DNA of 64,000 nucleotides from NCBI RefSeq assembly GCF_028561755.1, contig NZ_JAQQTD010000005.1, forward strand, positions 1-64,000, given 5' to 3'. The notes below the pieces were generated by a model. The model made no database searches. It was not told the DNA's origin and was given only the letters and a program-made list of their open reading frames with translations. Origin of the DNA: Altibacter sp. HG106 (GTDB lineage: Bacteria; Bacteroidota; Bacteroidia; Flavobacteriales; Flavobacteriaceae). The position numbers were made by a program, and so were the translations under genes. The stretch's first letter is position 1. Each line of letters opens with the position of its first letter. Positions 1-8,841 of this stretch are shown piece by piece.

Positions 1-33
1 AAGTCTCAAATCATAATCGATCTAAAACAAATA

Positions 34-61
34 CGCTGTCAATTTCAATATCTCAATGAAC
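34..61 (-). other. Probable rRNA operon leader (boxA-like)
   Basis: Read on the minus strand this stretch contains GTTCATTGAGATATTG (61 to 46) followed by AATTGACAGCG (44 to 34). Sequences of this kind precede 16S rRNA and sit in rRNA spacers of Bacteroidota, where they act as boxA-like antitermination signals. That comparison is from memory and was not searched. A promoter lies upstream at 125-156, and no open reading frame of use follows, so the most likely target is a 16S gene just beyond position 1. Confidence 0.45.
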
Positions 62-124
62 TTTTCTATTCCTTCGCCCAAAATAAAAGGCCAAATCTTT
101 GACCCCTCATCCGTTTTGCGGGTG

Positions 125-156
125 CAAATATACAACCCCTTTTTTTAAACTTCCAA
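125..156 (-). promoter_or_regulatory. Bacteroidota-type promoter reading out of the left edge
   Basis: On the minus strand the -7 box TATATTTG (132 to 125) is a perfect match to TAnnTTTG. A -33 TTG (156 to 154) lies 21 bases upstream. Transcription would begin near 118-120 and run leftward through the boxA-like leader. Confidence 0.6.
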
Positions 157-239
157 ACCAAAATTAAAATAATTTTAAATCTTTTTTTGGGTCGGTATGC
201 AAGGCTCTCAAATTCAATAAAAAGAGCCAAAAAAAATGT

Positions 240-345
240 GTTAGGGATTGCAGCTAGCTACCCGCGTTTTTATCTCATAAAAACCTGTAGCGCGGAAAGC
301 CCGACCGCAACACTGCGGAAAGCAGTGTGAGGTAACACCCGAAAA
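240..345. other. Structured intergenic element, function unknown
   Basis: The gene-free stretch 1-403 holds two perfect hairpins. One is GTTTTTAT (266-273) pairing with ATAAAAAC (277-284). The other is ACACTGC (310-316) pairing with GCAGTGT (322-328) around a GGAAA loop. Between them lies GCGGAAAGCCCGACC. The look is that of a repeated or structured non-coding element, not of a simple terminator, because no clean T-tract follows on either strand. No gene is seen here. Confidence 0.35.
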
Positions 346-403
346 ATAAAGAGCGAACTACTAAAGTAAGTATTCCTAATAATATAGACAAACAGTAATT
401 ACA

Positions 404-1105
404 TTACTTATTAACAGACTTTTGATTCCAATGCGCCGTGAGATCTAAGTAATCGATTTCGAAGGCGGGTTTCTGACGTTCCAGGATATTTCCTTGAAAG
501 GAACGCTCTAGAATGTCTTCTATCAGATAATCCTCTTTGACTTCAAAGGGACGGTACTCTTCTTTAATGGAAATGTCAAACATATTGGCCGTTGTATTGT
601 ACCAAAACGCACGCCACCCCGTACGCAGTTCCTTTACTAGGTCGAACGCTGTGGTTCCCGTTTGTCGATGGATGAGTTTTACTAAAATCTGTCCCTCGGT
701 ACGCGTGAGCTTTTTTAAGCGTTCTGAAAACTCATCTTCAATATACTTCTGAATGCGTTTGGTATATTTTCGACGCTGACTGTTCTTTTCAATGGTCTTT
801 AGGCGTTCGTTCATGGTCTGCAAACGATCTGCCGCCAATTTGGCATAGGGATATACCTTTCGGGTTTTACGACGGAGAATTAAATAGCGCCTGCGATCGG
901 TTTTGCTATTGAACTCGAGTTTGTTCAGCAAAATGACTTCATCCAGATCGATCATTTCACGCGGAATACTATCACCATCGATCATGTAATAGAAGGTCTG
1001 CGTCGTATCGTTTTCTTGAACGCTATATTCCTGAGGGACCTGCCCCCAAACCGTACTTCCCAAAAAGCACAACAGTAATACCGTATAATAGAAGGTGTTC
1101 TTCAT
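404..1105 (-). CDS. DUF4294 domain-containing protein
   Basis: A 233-residue protein with a Sec signal peptide (MKNTFYYTVLLLCFLGSTVWG, about residues 1-21). It matches the Bacteroidota-specific DUF4294 family, whose biochemical role is unknown. After a short acidic linker comes a strongly basic helical stretch (about 70-150, many RRR/RK and KR pairs), then the conserved segment with TGTTAFDLVKELRTGWRAF. The mature protein is predicted to be periplasmic or surface exposed. It is a single gene, divergent from the M42 peptidase, and its start codon ATG at 1105 gives the signal peptide directly. Confidence is high for the family and low for any function. Confidence 0.85.
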   Translation of the reverse strand: MKNTFYYTVLLLCFLGSTVWGQVPQEYSVQENDTTQTFYYMIDGDSIPREMIDLDEVILLNKLEFNSKTDRRRYLILRRKTRKVYPYAKLAADRLQTMNERLKTIEKNSQRRKYTKRIQKYIEDEFSERLKKLTRTEGQILVKLIHRQTGTTAFDLVKELRTGWRAFWYNTTANMFDISIKEEYRPFEVKEDYLIEDILERSFQGNILERQKPAFEIDYLDLTAHWNQKSVNK

Positions 1106-1145
1106 CTCTTTTTTTACTACACAATTAGGGTATCGAAAACCGTTC

Positions 1146-1195
1146 CAAAATTACAGAAATTGCTTGCAGTACTCTTAAAGATTTCCCTATTTTTG
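1146..1195. promoter_or_regulatory. Divergent promoters for DUF4294 and M42 genes
   Basis: On the plus strand TATTTTTG (1188-1195) is a perfect TAnnTTTG box with TTG at 1164-1166, 21 bases upstream; it fits the M42 gene starting at 1219. On the minus strand TAATTTTG (1153 to 1146) fits the DUF4294 gene, though no clear -33 TTG was seen for it. Confidence 0.55.
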
Positions 1196-1218
1196 ATACC
1201 CTTAGAAAAAAACAGCTT

Positions 1219-2304
1219 ATGGCACAATCGCTTTTAACAAAGAGTTCTCTTGATTTTTTAGAATCCTACTTAAATAATCCAGCCCCGACCGGTTACGAGT
1301 GGGAAGGGCAAAAGTTGTGGATGGACTATCTAAAACCCTATGTAGACGAATTTATTACCGACACCTATGGAACGGCGGTTGGAGTGATCAATCCGGAGGC
1401 CAAATACAAGGTCGTGATTGAAGGCCATGCCGATGAAATCTCCTGGTACGTTAATTATATAAGTGACAACGGCTTGTTATACGTTGTGCGAAATGGAGGG
1501 AGCGATCATCAAATTGCGCCTTCGAAAATCGTCAATATTCATACGAAAGAGGGAATCATAAAAGGTGTTTTTGGTTGGCCCGCCATCCATACCCGTAACA
1601 AAGCGAAAGAAGAAGCTCCGAAACCCGATAACATCTTTATCGATATTGGGTGTAAGGACAAAGAAGAAGTAGAAAAGCTTGGCGTTCATGTAGGCTGTGT
1701 TATCACCTACCCCGACTCCTTTCATATTTTGAATGACAACAAATTTGTATGTCGCGCCCTGGACAACAGAATGGGCGGATTTATGATCGCGGAAGTTGCA
1801 CGTCTGCTTCATAAAAACAAAAAGAAGTTACCCTTTGGACTTTATATTACTAATTCTGTTCAGGAAGAAATAGGACTACGCGGTGCTCAGATGATTGCAG
1901 AACGAATACAGCCAAATGTGGCCATCGTTACCGATGTTACACACGATACGACCACACCAATGATCGATAAGAAAAAGCAGGGCTTGGCGAAAATTGGCGA
2001 CGGACCCGTAGTTGCTTATGCACCGGCGGTACAGCAGAAGCTACGAGACGTAATTGTGACTACTGCGGAAGCTAAAAAAATTCCGTTTCAGCGAGCAGCG
2101 CTTTCTCGTGCCACGGGAACCGACACCGATGCGTTCGCCTACAGCGGAAGCGGTGTTGCCAGCGCGTTGATCTCACTTCCGCTTCGTTATATGCATACCA
2201 CAGTAGAAATGGTGCATCGCGAGGATGTAGAAAATGTCATTCGTCTTATCTACGAAACCTTATTGACTCTAAAAGACGGAGATACCTTTAGTTACTTCGA
2301 ATAA
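1219..2304 (+). CDS. M42 family metallopeptidase (glutamyl aminopeptidase-like)
   Basis: A 361-residue cytosolic protein of normal length for the M42 aminopeptidases, which form large tetrahedral complexes and trim peptides with a two-metal centre. Metal and catalytic residues are visible: the EGHADEI motif (H70, D72), the bridging Asp in RALDNRMGG, the QEEIGLRG pair of glutamates, the Asp in VTDVTHD, and the C-terminal His in RYMHTTVEMVH. There is no signal peptide. It stands as a single plus-strand gene with its own promoter at 1164-1195. The substrate cannot be read from sequence. Confidence 0.9.
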   Translation: MAQSLLTKSSLDFLESYLNNPAPTGYEWEGQKLWMDYLKPYVDEFITDTYGTAVGVINPEAKYKVVIEGHADEISWYVNYISDNGLLYVVRNGGSDHQIAPSKIVNIHTKEGIIKGVFGWPAIHTRNKAKEEAPKPDNIFIDIGCKDKEEVEKLGVHVGCVITYPDSFHILNDNKFVCRALDNRMGGFMIAEVARLLHKNKKKLPFGLYITNSVQEEIGLRGAQMIAERIQPNVAIVTDVTHDTTTPMIDKKKQGLAKIGDGPVVAYAPAVQQKLRDVIVTTAEAKKIPFQRAALSRATGTDTDAFAYSGSGVASALISLPLRYMHTTVEMVHREDVENVIRLIYETLLTLKDGDTFSYFE

Positions 2305-2368
2305 ACTTTCGCATTCTTTTCGGTTTTGTTTAAGAATAATTAAGGATTCACCATGCTATCTTTAATGC

Positions 2369-3454
2369 ATGGTAATAAGCGTCCCTAAGGTTAAGAAACT
2401 CATCAACAATCCAAACGCCGCCGTTAAATTGGCGAATTTGGTGTACATCACAGAAGAAAAGTTAAGTATTCAACGTCATAAGCATGGACGCGGATTTTAC
2501 TATACCCAGCAGGATAAAAAGATTACGAGTAAAAAAGCCTTGAAGCGTTTTAAAAGTTTGGTCATTCCACCGGCTTGGACGGAAGTTCGAATTACGCCCT
2601 TGGAAAACGGACATCTTCAAGTGGTGGGACGCGATGAAAAACAACGCAAACAATATCGATATCATCCGCACTGGTCTGAATTGCGCAATCAAACTAAATT
2701 TCTCAAAATGGGAGTCTTCGGAAAAGCACTTCCGAAGATCAGGCAACAAATTGCGAAAGATTTGCGATTACGAACCATGACGAAGCGTAAATGCCTGGCG
2801 CTGGTGATTCGTTTGATGGAAGAAACACATATCCGTATCGGTAATGACTACTACGCAAAACGCAATAAATCGTACGGACTTTCAACCTTGCGTTCCAAGC
2901 ATTTGGATGTCTATAAGAATACTATCAAATTTAATTTTGTCGGAAAAAAAGGCAAAGAACATTCGGTAACCTTAAAAAACAAGCGCTTACAACGCCTCGT
3001 GTTAGCCTGTGAAGAAATTCCAGGATGGGAACTTTTTAAGTATTATGACGAAGATGGGAAACACCACCAAATCGATAGCGGGATGGTGAACGACTACATC
3101 CAAGAGATTAGTGACGACTTCTTTACGGCCAAGGATTTTAGAACCTGGGCGGCCTCCAAGGTCTTTTTTGAAACCCTCTGTGAAATCGGTCCTGAAGAAG
3201 ATGAGAAACAACTTAAAAAGAATATTCTGGAAGCGTATGATGCAGCGGCTAACTCCTTAGGAAATACTAGGGCAGTTTGTAGAGATTATTACGTACACCC
3301 ACTACTTGTGGAACGTTATGAAAACGGAACCCTAACCTCCTACTGCGAGCAGGTATCTAACGATACTAGCAAGGATGAGTTCTTATCTGCTTCCGAAAAA
3401 GTGTTACAAGAGCTTTTTCAGGAATATACGTTTCAGTTGGAGGATGCTAATTAA
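2369..3454 (+). CDS. DNA topoisomerase IB
   Basis: A 361-residue poxvirus-like type IB topoisomerase, which relaxes supercoils by nicking one strand through a 3'-phosphotyrosine. Visible motifs include THIRIGNDYYAKRNKSYG (catalytic Arg), the LRSKHL segment, DFRTWAAS (second Arg) and TRAVCRDYYVHP, where the second tyrosine aligns with the catalytic residue of family members. The start ATG at 2369 was kept because VYITEEKLSIQRHKHGRGFYY, the typical N-terminal part, follows soon after. A -7-like TATCTTTA ends only five bases before the ATG, so any leader would be extremely short. It is not obviously in an operon. Confidence 0.9.
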   Translation: MVISVPKVKKLINNPNAAVKLANLVYITEEKLSIQRHKHGRGFYYTQQDKKITSKKALKRFKSLVIPPAWTEVRITPLENGHLQVVGRDEKQRKQYRYHPHWSELRNQTKFLKMGVFGKALPKIRQQIAKDLRLRTMTKRKCLALVIRLMEETHIRIGNDYYAKRNKSYGLSTLRSKHLDVYKNTIKFNFVGKKGKEHSVTLKNKRLQRLVLACEEIPGWELFKYYDEDGKHHQIDSGMVNDYIQEISDDFFTAKDFRTWAASKVFFETLCEIGPEEDEKQLKKNILEAYDAAANSLGNTRAVCRDYYVHPLLVERYENGTLTSYCEQVSNDTSKDEFLSASEKVLQELFQEYTFQLEDAN

Positions 3455-3537
3455 ATCTATTTGATAATACAGACTTAAATGTAGAGTAACTTTTCTTTAA
3501 AAGTGATATCGTTTTTTTGTAAAAACTAAACGTTCAC

Positions 3538-4983
3538 ATGAGAAAAATATTTACATTATTGATGACAGCCCTATTTTTTATGGCATGTCAACCAGAAGAT
3601 CCATCGCAAGAACTTTCGTCTGCATCCCTTCAAGCCAACACACTCACCGATGCTACGAACATTGGAGAGTATAAGGGTGTTTTCACCACACTAGATTCAA
3701 AATATAGAGCGGTCGTCTCTATAATCATACCCTCAGAAACAAATACATTTTCCAAATTGCTACCCATCGCAACGCTAACAACTCAAATGGGAGAAGTCTT
3801 TGAGGCCAAAGCCATTTCTGTTCCTCAGACGGAGAGTGCTATCAACAACCTACATTTTGAATCGGCACAATGGTCATTTGACTTTTCAGTTAATCAACGC
3901 GGCGAGACGCCACAAATTACTAATGTTATTTTTAAGGACCGTGATGCTGCTATTATTGTTGCAAAACATACGTTACGCGCTCCGGTAATTCCTGTAACAG
4001 GAACGTGGGAATGTGTTGAGTGTAACGGACATCCGGTAGTAGGACAAGGAGCTACACAAACCTTCAATATGATGTTTACTACCGCAGACGGTACCAGTAC
4101 TATGACCACCCAAAGTACCATCGGTACGACATCCACCGACGGAATTGGGTACCAGTCTGATTGTTCTGCGACAGGTGTATTAACTACATGTACCATTGAA
4201 AGTGGAGACGGTAGCACCACCAATGTTGGATTTTTGAGTAACGGACAGCCCGTAACTTGGGAAGGGGTTCACATTTTTAATAACGAACCCACAGCAAGTG
4301 GAAATGATTGTTCGCAAATTACCGGTACCTGGGAATGGGAGTCTATTAGCTATGGAACACTTTCCGGAACATTTGAAAGCGACACGAGCTGTCCCGGAAC
4401 GAGCACTACATTGATCGATGAAGATTTTGAAGATGCTTCCTTCGATTTTGTCCCAACCTTTGTTGACAATGCAGGGGAAACGACCGATTACTTCCGTATT
4501 ACCAATGGAAGTGATATCTCAGCAACGATCAATGGCGTACAAGGAGCGCAGTTCTTCGGCGCACAAGATATTGACGGCGTGAACGGCGTGGGCGAAAACC
4601 CTGCTTCGCTTACATGGTCAGGCTTTGATGTGACCGGATTAACCAATTTTGATTTTAGCGCTTTCTTTGCGGAAGACGATGATGGTTCCAATCAGGATTG
4701 GGATGAACTTGACTATCTGCGAGCGCAATACCGACTGGACGGTGGTGCTTGGGTAACCTTTTTCGCCATTGAGAATGACGGCAGTCAGTTTAATGCGGCA
4801 CCTCTTATTGATAACGACCTCGATGGAGATGGAGATGGTGCTGAAATTACAGATACCATGACCATGTATGGTGCTACGTTTGCTATTCCTGCTGCAACTA
4901 CCATGGATGTTCGCATCGAAATGAGCTTAGATTCGGGAGATGAAGATATTGCGATAGACAATGTCCTCCTTACCGGGAACTAA
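3538..4983 (+). CDS. Secreted lipoprotein with C-terminal beta-sandwich region
   Basis: A 481-residue protein with a lipoprotein signal (FFMAC, Cys at about residue 17). The following PEDPSQ tail fits surface-exposed Bacteroidota lipoproteins. Residues about 45-260 contain several Cys pairs and GTWEW/GTWEC repeats, which suggests two related beta domains. Residues about 300-481 start with DEDFED and end with AIDNVLLTGN, the pattern of MAM/adhesin-like beta-sandwich domains that close many T9SS-exported proteins in this phylum. No T9SS sorting domain follows. A terminator lies 20 bases downstream. The function is unknown. Confidence 0.75.
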   Translation: MRKIFTLLMTALFFMACQPEDPSQELSSASLQANTLTDATNIGEYKGVFTTLDSKYRAVVSIIIPSETNTFSKLLPIATLTTQMGEVFEAKAISVPQTESAINNLHFESAQWSFDFSVNQRGETPQITNVIFKDRDAAIIVAKHTLRAPVIPVTGTWECVECNGHPVVGQGATQTFNMMFTTADGTSTMTTQSTIGTTSTDGIGYQSDCSATGVLTTCTIESGDGSTTNVGFLSNGQPVTWEGVHIFNNEPTASGNDCSQITGTWEWESISYGTLSGTFESDTSCPGTSTTLIDEDFEDASFDFVPTFVDNAGETTDYFRITNGSDISATINGVQGAQFFGAQDIDGVNGVGENPASLTWSGFDVTGLTNFDFSAFFAEDDDGSNQDWDELDYLRAQYRLDGGAWVTFFAIENDGSQFNAAPLIDNDLDGDGDGAEITDTMTMYGATFAIPAATTMDVRIEMSLDSGDEDIAIDNVLLTGN

Positions 4984-5002
4984 ATAAAAAATCGCATTAC
5001 AG

Positions 5003-5030
5003 AAGGCTACCAAATGGTAGCCTTTTTTTA
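5003..5030 (+). terminator. Rho-independent terminator after the lipoprotein gene
   Basis: AAGGCTACC (5003-5011) pairs with GGTAGCCTT (5016-5024), followed by a T-run. It closes the lipoprotein gene and separates it from the MBOAT gene. Confidence 0.85.
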
Positions 5031-5055
5031 TTTTTATCGCTCAACTGGTAGGTAA

Positions 5056-6483
5056 GTGCTCTTCAATTCATTTGATTTCGGATTTTTTCTAGTGATCGTA
5101 TATGGCCTGTATTGGGCACTTGGGAGTCGGCGTAGGATCACCCAAAACGTGCTCCTCTTAGTAGCGAGTTACGTGTTCTACGGTTTATGGGATTGGCGAT
5201 TTCTAGGGTTGCTAGCCGCCAGCAGCTTGGTTGATTTCGGAGCCGCCTATGCCCTTTCAAAAACCCGCACCCCATGGAAACGACAGCTGTTACTCTGGAG
5301 TAGTGTGGGATGGAATTTGGGTGTGTTAATCGCTTTTAAGTATTTTCACTTTTTTCTTTCGGAATTCTATACCCTCTTCCACATACAAGTTCCTGAGGGC
5401 AGCTTTACCATATGGACGATCCTGATCCCCGTAGGCCTAAGTTTTTATACCTTTCAGACCCTGGGATATACTATTGATGTTTACCGTGGGAAACAGCCGG
5501 CTACTCAAAATGCACTACAATTTTTCTGCTTTGTAAGTTTTTTTCCGCAGCTGGTCGCCGGCCCCATTGAACGTGCCAAAAAACTGCTTCCACAGTTTCA
5601 GGAAGAACGTGAATTTGTGGTCTCTCAGCAGAAAGAAGGACTGCGACAAATTCTTTGGGGACTTCTAAAAAAAATACTGGTAGCCGATACCCTGGGCATT
5701 GCGGTCACTACCATTTTCGAACAGCCGGAAGCGTACGGAAGCCTTTCGTTGGTCTATGCGGCAGTGTTGTTCTCCTTTCAAATGTATGGAGACTTTTCGG
5801 GTTATACCGACATCGCCATTGGTACCGCCAAACTATTTGGGTTTCGCTTGAGTAGAAACTTTAACCTCCCCTATCTCGCTAAAAGTATTTCTGAGTTCTG
5901 GCAGCGATGGCACATCACGCTCACGAACTGGTTTACGGTCTATGTGTACGCGCCATTGGTAAGATATAGGAAAAGACAAAATTTTGTCGCCAGCGCCATG
6001 GCCCTTTTAGTGACAATGACGCTAATTGGTTTTTGGCACGGTGCCAATTGGACGTTTATTTGCTTCGGAATATTTAACGGAATCATTCTAATTGTTGAAA
6101 GAATTCCTTTAAGGAGTACCCAAAGCATCCGAAGCTGGCTCTCCAAACAATCTCGTTTCTTTTCGCTGATTTATTTTTTTACACTAACCTCCATTTCGAG
6201 TATTTTCTTTCGCGCCACCTCTATTGATGACGCCTGGGTTATATTACAACGCATTGTGAGTCTTTCCGAAGGCGCACCGCTCTCCACTATCATCGGTTGG
6301 AAGCTATTGGTCTTACCCGCAATGATCGGTGCCGAATTAATATTCAGAAAAAATGCATATCCTATGCAGGAATTGGAACGCTGGCTCCCAAAACCCGCGC
6401 GTTGGGCCCTCTATTACCTATTCATCTTTTTGTTGGTTCGCTATGCAGCACCACAGGAAGCATTTATCTATTTTCAATTTTGA
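5056..6483 (+). CDS. MBOAT family O-acyltransferase
   Basis: A 475-residue polytopic membrane protein of the AlgI/DltB/PatA type, which moves an acyl (usually acetyl) group across the inner membrane for polysaccharide or teichoic-acid-like acceptors. Family markers are the GLSFYTFQTLGYTID segment, FFPQLVAGPIERA, SEFWQRWHITLTNWF and the active-site His in GFWHGANWTFICFG. The start is GTG at 5056 (MLFNSFDFGFFLVI), the usual N-terminus of this family. Its stop overlaps the ATG of the next gene by one base, so the two are translationally coupled and probably work together. Confidence 0.92.
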   Translation: MLFNSFDFGFFLVIVYGLYWALGSRRRITQNVLLLVASYVFYGLWDWRFLGLLAASSLVDFGAAYALSKTRTPWKRQLLLWSSVGWNLGVLIAFKYFHFFLSEFYTLFHIQVPEGSFTIWTILIPVGLSFYTFQTLGYTIDVYRGKQPATQNALQFFCFVSFFPQLVAGPIERAKKLLPQFQEEREFVVSQQKEGLRQILWGLLKKILVADTLGIAVTTIFEQPEAYGSLSLVYAAVLFSFQMYGDFSGYTDIAIGTAKLFGFRLSRNFNLPYLAKSISEFWQRWHITLTNWFTVYVYAPLVRYRKRQNFVASAMALLVTMTLIGFWHGANWTFICFGIFNGIILIVERIPLRSTQSIRSWLSKQSRFFSLIYFFTLTSISSIFFRATSIDDAWVILQRIVSLSEGAPLSTIIGWKLLVLPAMIGAELIFRKNAYPMQELERWLPKPARWALYYLFIFLLVRYAAPQEAFIYFQF

Positions 6484-7427
6484 TGAAACGCTCCTTTTTC
6501 ATATCGCTACTTTGGTTTTTCCTTCCAATGGTGTTGTTGGCCGGATTAATAGAGGCTGCTACGCGCAATATTCCTACTTCCTATGCGTATATTGCGCCGT
6601 ATCTGGATGCGCATGCTGAAGATGTTGAAGTATTGCTTTTGGGATCTTCACAAATGAAGGATGCCATTGATGCGAAAGCTTTATCATTACCTGCCCTGAA
6701 TTTAGCTTCCGGAAATCAACATCACGATACCGATTTTGCACTGCTGAAACAATTGCTTCCCCTATTACCCAAGGTGCATACGGTCGTTCTCGAGGTCTCT
6801 TACAGTCACTTTGAATTACCTCATAACGGCCCCACATTCTGGAAGCACGCCTATCCCCTGCACTATTATAATGTGAATGCCTATCAGCGTACGACGTATT
6901 TCAAAGATGAATTATTATTCTTGGCCAATCCGCCCGTCATGTTCGAACGTCTGAAGAACCACTATATCACCAAAGAGGATCCGGCAGGCTTTAATTCGGT
7001 AGGATTCGACACTCTTAATTACGCCGGGAAGTTTCAAAATCTACACTATGATCCCAACAAAATTGCGGCGCGTGATCATTTTAAAATTAATCAACAGCCC
7101 AACCTAAGTCTGTATCGTAACAATGTAGCGTATTTAAAAGAGATGATAGCCTATTTACAGAAACGCAATATTCGGGTGGTGGTATTTCAAGCTCCTATGT
7201 ACAAAACGTATCTTTCGCAACGCAATCCAGAAATTTTAATGCGAAGGGAACAGGCACTTGAAGCGATCTTAGTGCCTTCGCACATTGAACGTTTCAATGT
7301 AGAGGCAGATACCACACAGTTTCATGTAACCGACTATTGGAACGAAAGTCATTTGAACCCTGATGGCGCTGCCAAAGCCACCGCCCTTCTCAATCAATTT
7401 TTAGAAGCCTTCATTCGAGAAAAATAG
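6483..7427 (+). CDS. SGNH/AlgJ-like hydrolase-fold partner of MBOAT
   Basis: A 314-residue protein with an N-terminal membrane anchor or signal (MKRSFFISLLWFFLPMVLL). A longer reading frame exists upstream, but ATG 6483 gives the signal sequence and overlaps the MBOAT stop by one base (TGATG). The core has an SGNH-like layout: LLLGSSQMKDAI near residue 50 supplies the block I Ser, VHTVVLEVSYSHFE is a core strand, and ESHLNPDGAAK near the C-terminus resembles the block V Asp/His region. Such proteins finish the transfer of acetyl groups delivered by MBOAT partners (AlgI/AlgJ, DltB/DltD, PatA/PatB). The acceptor glycan is unknown. Its 3' end overlaps the convergent symporter gene by 34 bases. 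Confidence 0.7.
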   Translation: MKRSFFISLLWFFLPMVLLAGLIEAATRNIPTSYAYIAPYLDAHAEDVEVLLLGSSQMKDAIDAKALSLPALNLASGNQHHDTDFALLKQLLPLLPKVHTVVLEVSYSHFELPHNGPTFWKHAYPLHYYNVNAYQRTTYFKDELLFLANPPVMFERLKNHYITKEDPAGFNSVGFDTLNYAGKFQNLHYDPNKIAARDHFKINQQPNLSLYRNNVAYLKEMIAYLQKRNIRVVVFQAPMYKTYLSQRNPEILMRREQALEAILVPSHIERFNVEADTTQFHVTDYWNESHLNPDGAAKATALLNQFLEAFIREK

Positions 7428-8773
7428 GACTTTGCTTCGCGTATGACTCTTGGCGCTAAAAGTAAGGTCGCGGTCATGGTTGGAACAGCCATAAAGGCGA
7501 AAAACGCATCGATCAAATTTATCATCATACTTAAACTGGTAGTGGCGCCCACCAAAATACTCGTGATGTAAACATAGTTGTACCAATGTTGGTATTTGGT
7601 TCCGAAGAGATACGACATACATTTCGTGCCATAGTACGAATAGGAAAATAAAGAGGAAATACTAAAGACTGCAATGCACACCATTAAGGCGTATTTTCCA
7701 ACATACGGAATGCTATTTTCAAAGGCCGAAGCCGTCAAGGACACGCCGTTGTCGTCGGTCGATTGCCATACTCCGGTCACCAAAATCGCCAAGGCCGTGA
7801 GCGTACAGATAATAAGCGTATCGATGGCGGGACCTAACATGGCTACCAATCCTTCGCGAACCGGCTCTTTCGTCTTTGCCGCGCCATGCGCCATGGGTGC
7901 CGTACCAATACCCGCTTCATTTGAAAACGCTCCTCGCTTGATTCCTAAGAGGATAAGACCGCCTACCATTCCGCCTAAAAAGGCATCTCCTTCGTAAAAC
8001 GAGGCTGAAAACGCATCGCTAAAGATCAACCCTAGGTAATGCGGTACCGCCTCGACATTGACGCCCAGAATGATCAAAACCATTATGAAGTATAGCACCA
8101 CCATGGCCGGAACCAAACGTTCTGCAGTTTTGCTGATACGTGAGATACCGCCCAAAATTACGATCGCCGTTATGATGGCAAGAATAATACCAATGACAAT
8201 ATCCGAAGTAAGTCCTGAATACCAGCCTGCTGGCTTTATTACAATATCGTTGAGGGCTTGTTTAAGTTGATTAACGTTAAACACCGGCAACGCACCTACC
8301 AATCCAGCAATACTGAAAAAGATCGCCATCGGCTTCCATCGCTTACCCAAGCCTTCTTCAATAAAATACATAGGACCTCCCTGTACTTTTCCGGAGGAAT
8401 CCTTTCCCCGGAACAACACTGCCAAGGTCGCGGTAAAGAATTTGGTAGACATTCCAATCACAGCACTCACCCACATCCAAAATACCGCTCCGGGTCCCCC
8501 CAATGCAATGGCGACAGCCACCCCCGCAATGTTCCCCATACCTACGGTGGCAGATAGTGCGGTAGTCAAAGCCTGAAAGTGACTGATATCGCCTTCATCA
8601 TTCTCGTCATCGTATCGTCCGCGTAAGACGGCGATGGCATGACCGAGATAGCGGAAGGGTAAGAATCGAATACGAATCAATAAATATAAGCCGCCTCCAA
8701 TAAGCAATAACAACAAGGGAAGCCCCCAAGCAAATGAAGAAAGTTGTGATGTAAATTGTTCCAGTGCTTCCAT
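7394..8773 (-). CDS. Alanine or glycine:cation symporter (AGCS family)
   Basis: A 459-residue inner-membrane transporter of the sodium:alanine symporter family. Typical features are ATVGMGNIAGVAVAIALGGPGAVFWMW (conserved GNIAG motif), GGPMYFIEEGLG, KRGAFSNEAGIGTAPMAHG, and a C-terminal run of membrane helices. It imports alanine or glycine with Na+. The start ATG at 8773 gives the expected N-terminus. It is a single gene, and its 3' end is convergent with and overlaps the SGNH-like gene. A -7-like TACATTCG lies upstream at 8795 to 8788 on the minus strand. Confidence 0.93.
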   Translation of the reverse strand: MEALEQFTSQLSSFAWGLPLLLLLIGGGLYLLIRIRFLPFRYLGHAIAVLRGRYDDENDEGDISHFQALTTALSATVGMGNIAGVAVAIALGGPGAVFWMWVSAVIGMSTKFFTATLAVLFRGKDSSGKVQGGPMYFIEEGLGKRWKPMAIFFSIAGLVGALPVFNVNQLKQALNDIVIKPAGWYSGLTSDIVIGIILAIITAIVILGGISRISKTAERLVPAMVVLYFIMVLIILGVNVEAVPHYLGLIFSDAFSASFYEGDAFLGGMVGGLILLGIKRGAFSNEAGIGTAPMAHGAAKTKEPVREGLVAMLGPAIDTLIICTLTALAILVTGVWQSTDDNGVSLTASAFENSIPYVGKYALMVCIAVFSISSLFSYSYYGTKCMSYLFGTKYQHWYNYVYITSILVGATTSLSMMINLIDAFFAFMAVPTMTATLLLAPRVIREAKSYFSRMKASKN

Positions 8774-8841
8774 ATCAGGTCAAAAGACGAATGTAATCTT
8801 AATTTTTAAAAGTTCCATAGAAATTGTTTCTTTGGAACCGT

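Noticed and set aside
65-110. Short minus-strand frame MRGQRFGLLFWAKE in the left leader
   Set aside because: Only 14 codons inside a region that fits an rRNA leader; no reason to expect translation.
6297-6482. Upstream extension of the SGNH-like ORF
   Set aside because: It lies within the MBOAT gene out of frame; ATG 6483 gives a signal/anchor sequence and couples to the MBOAT stop.
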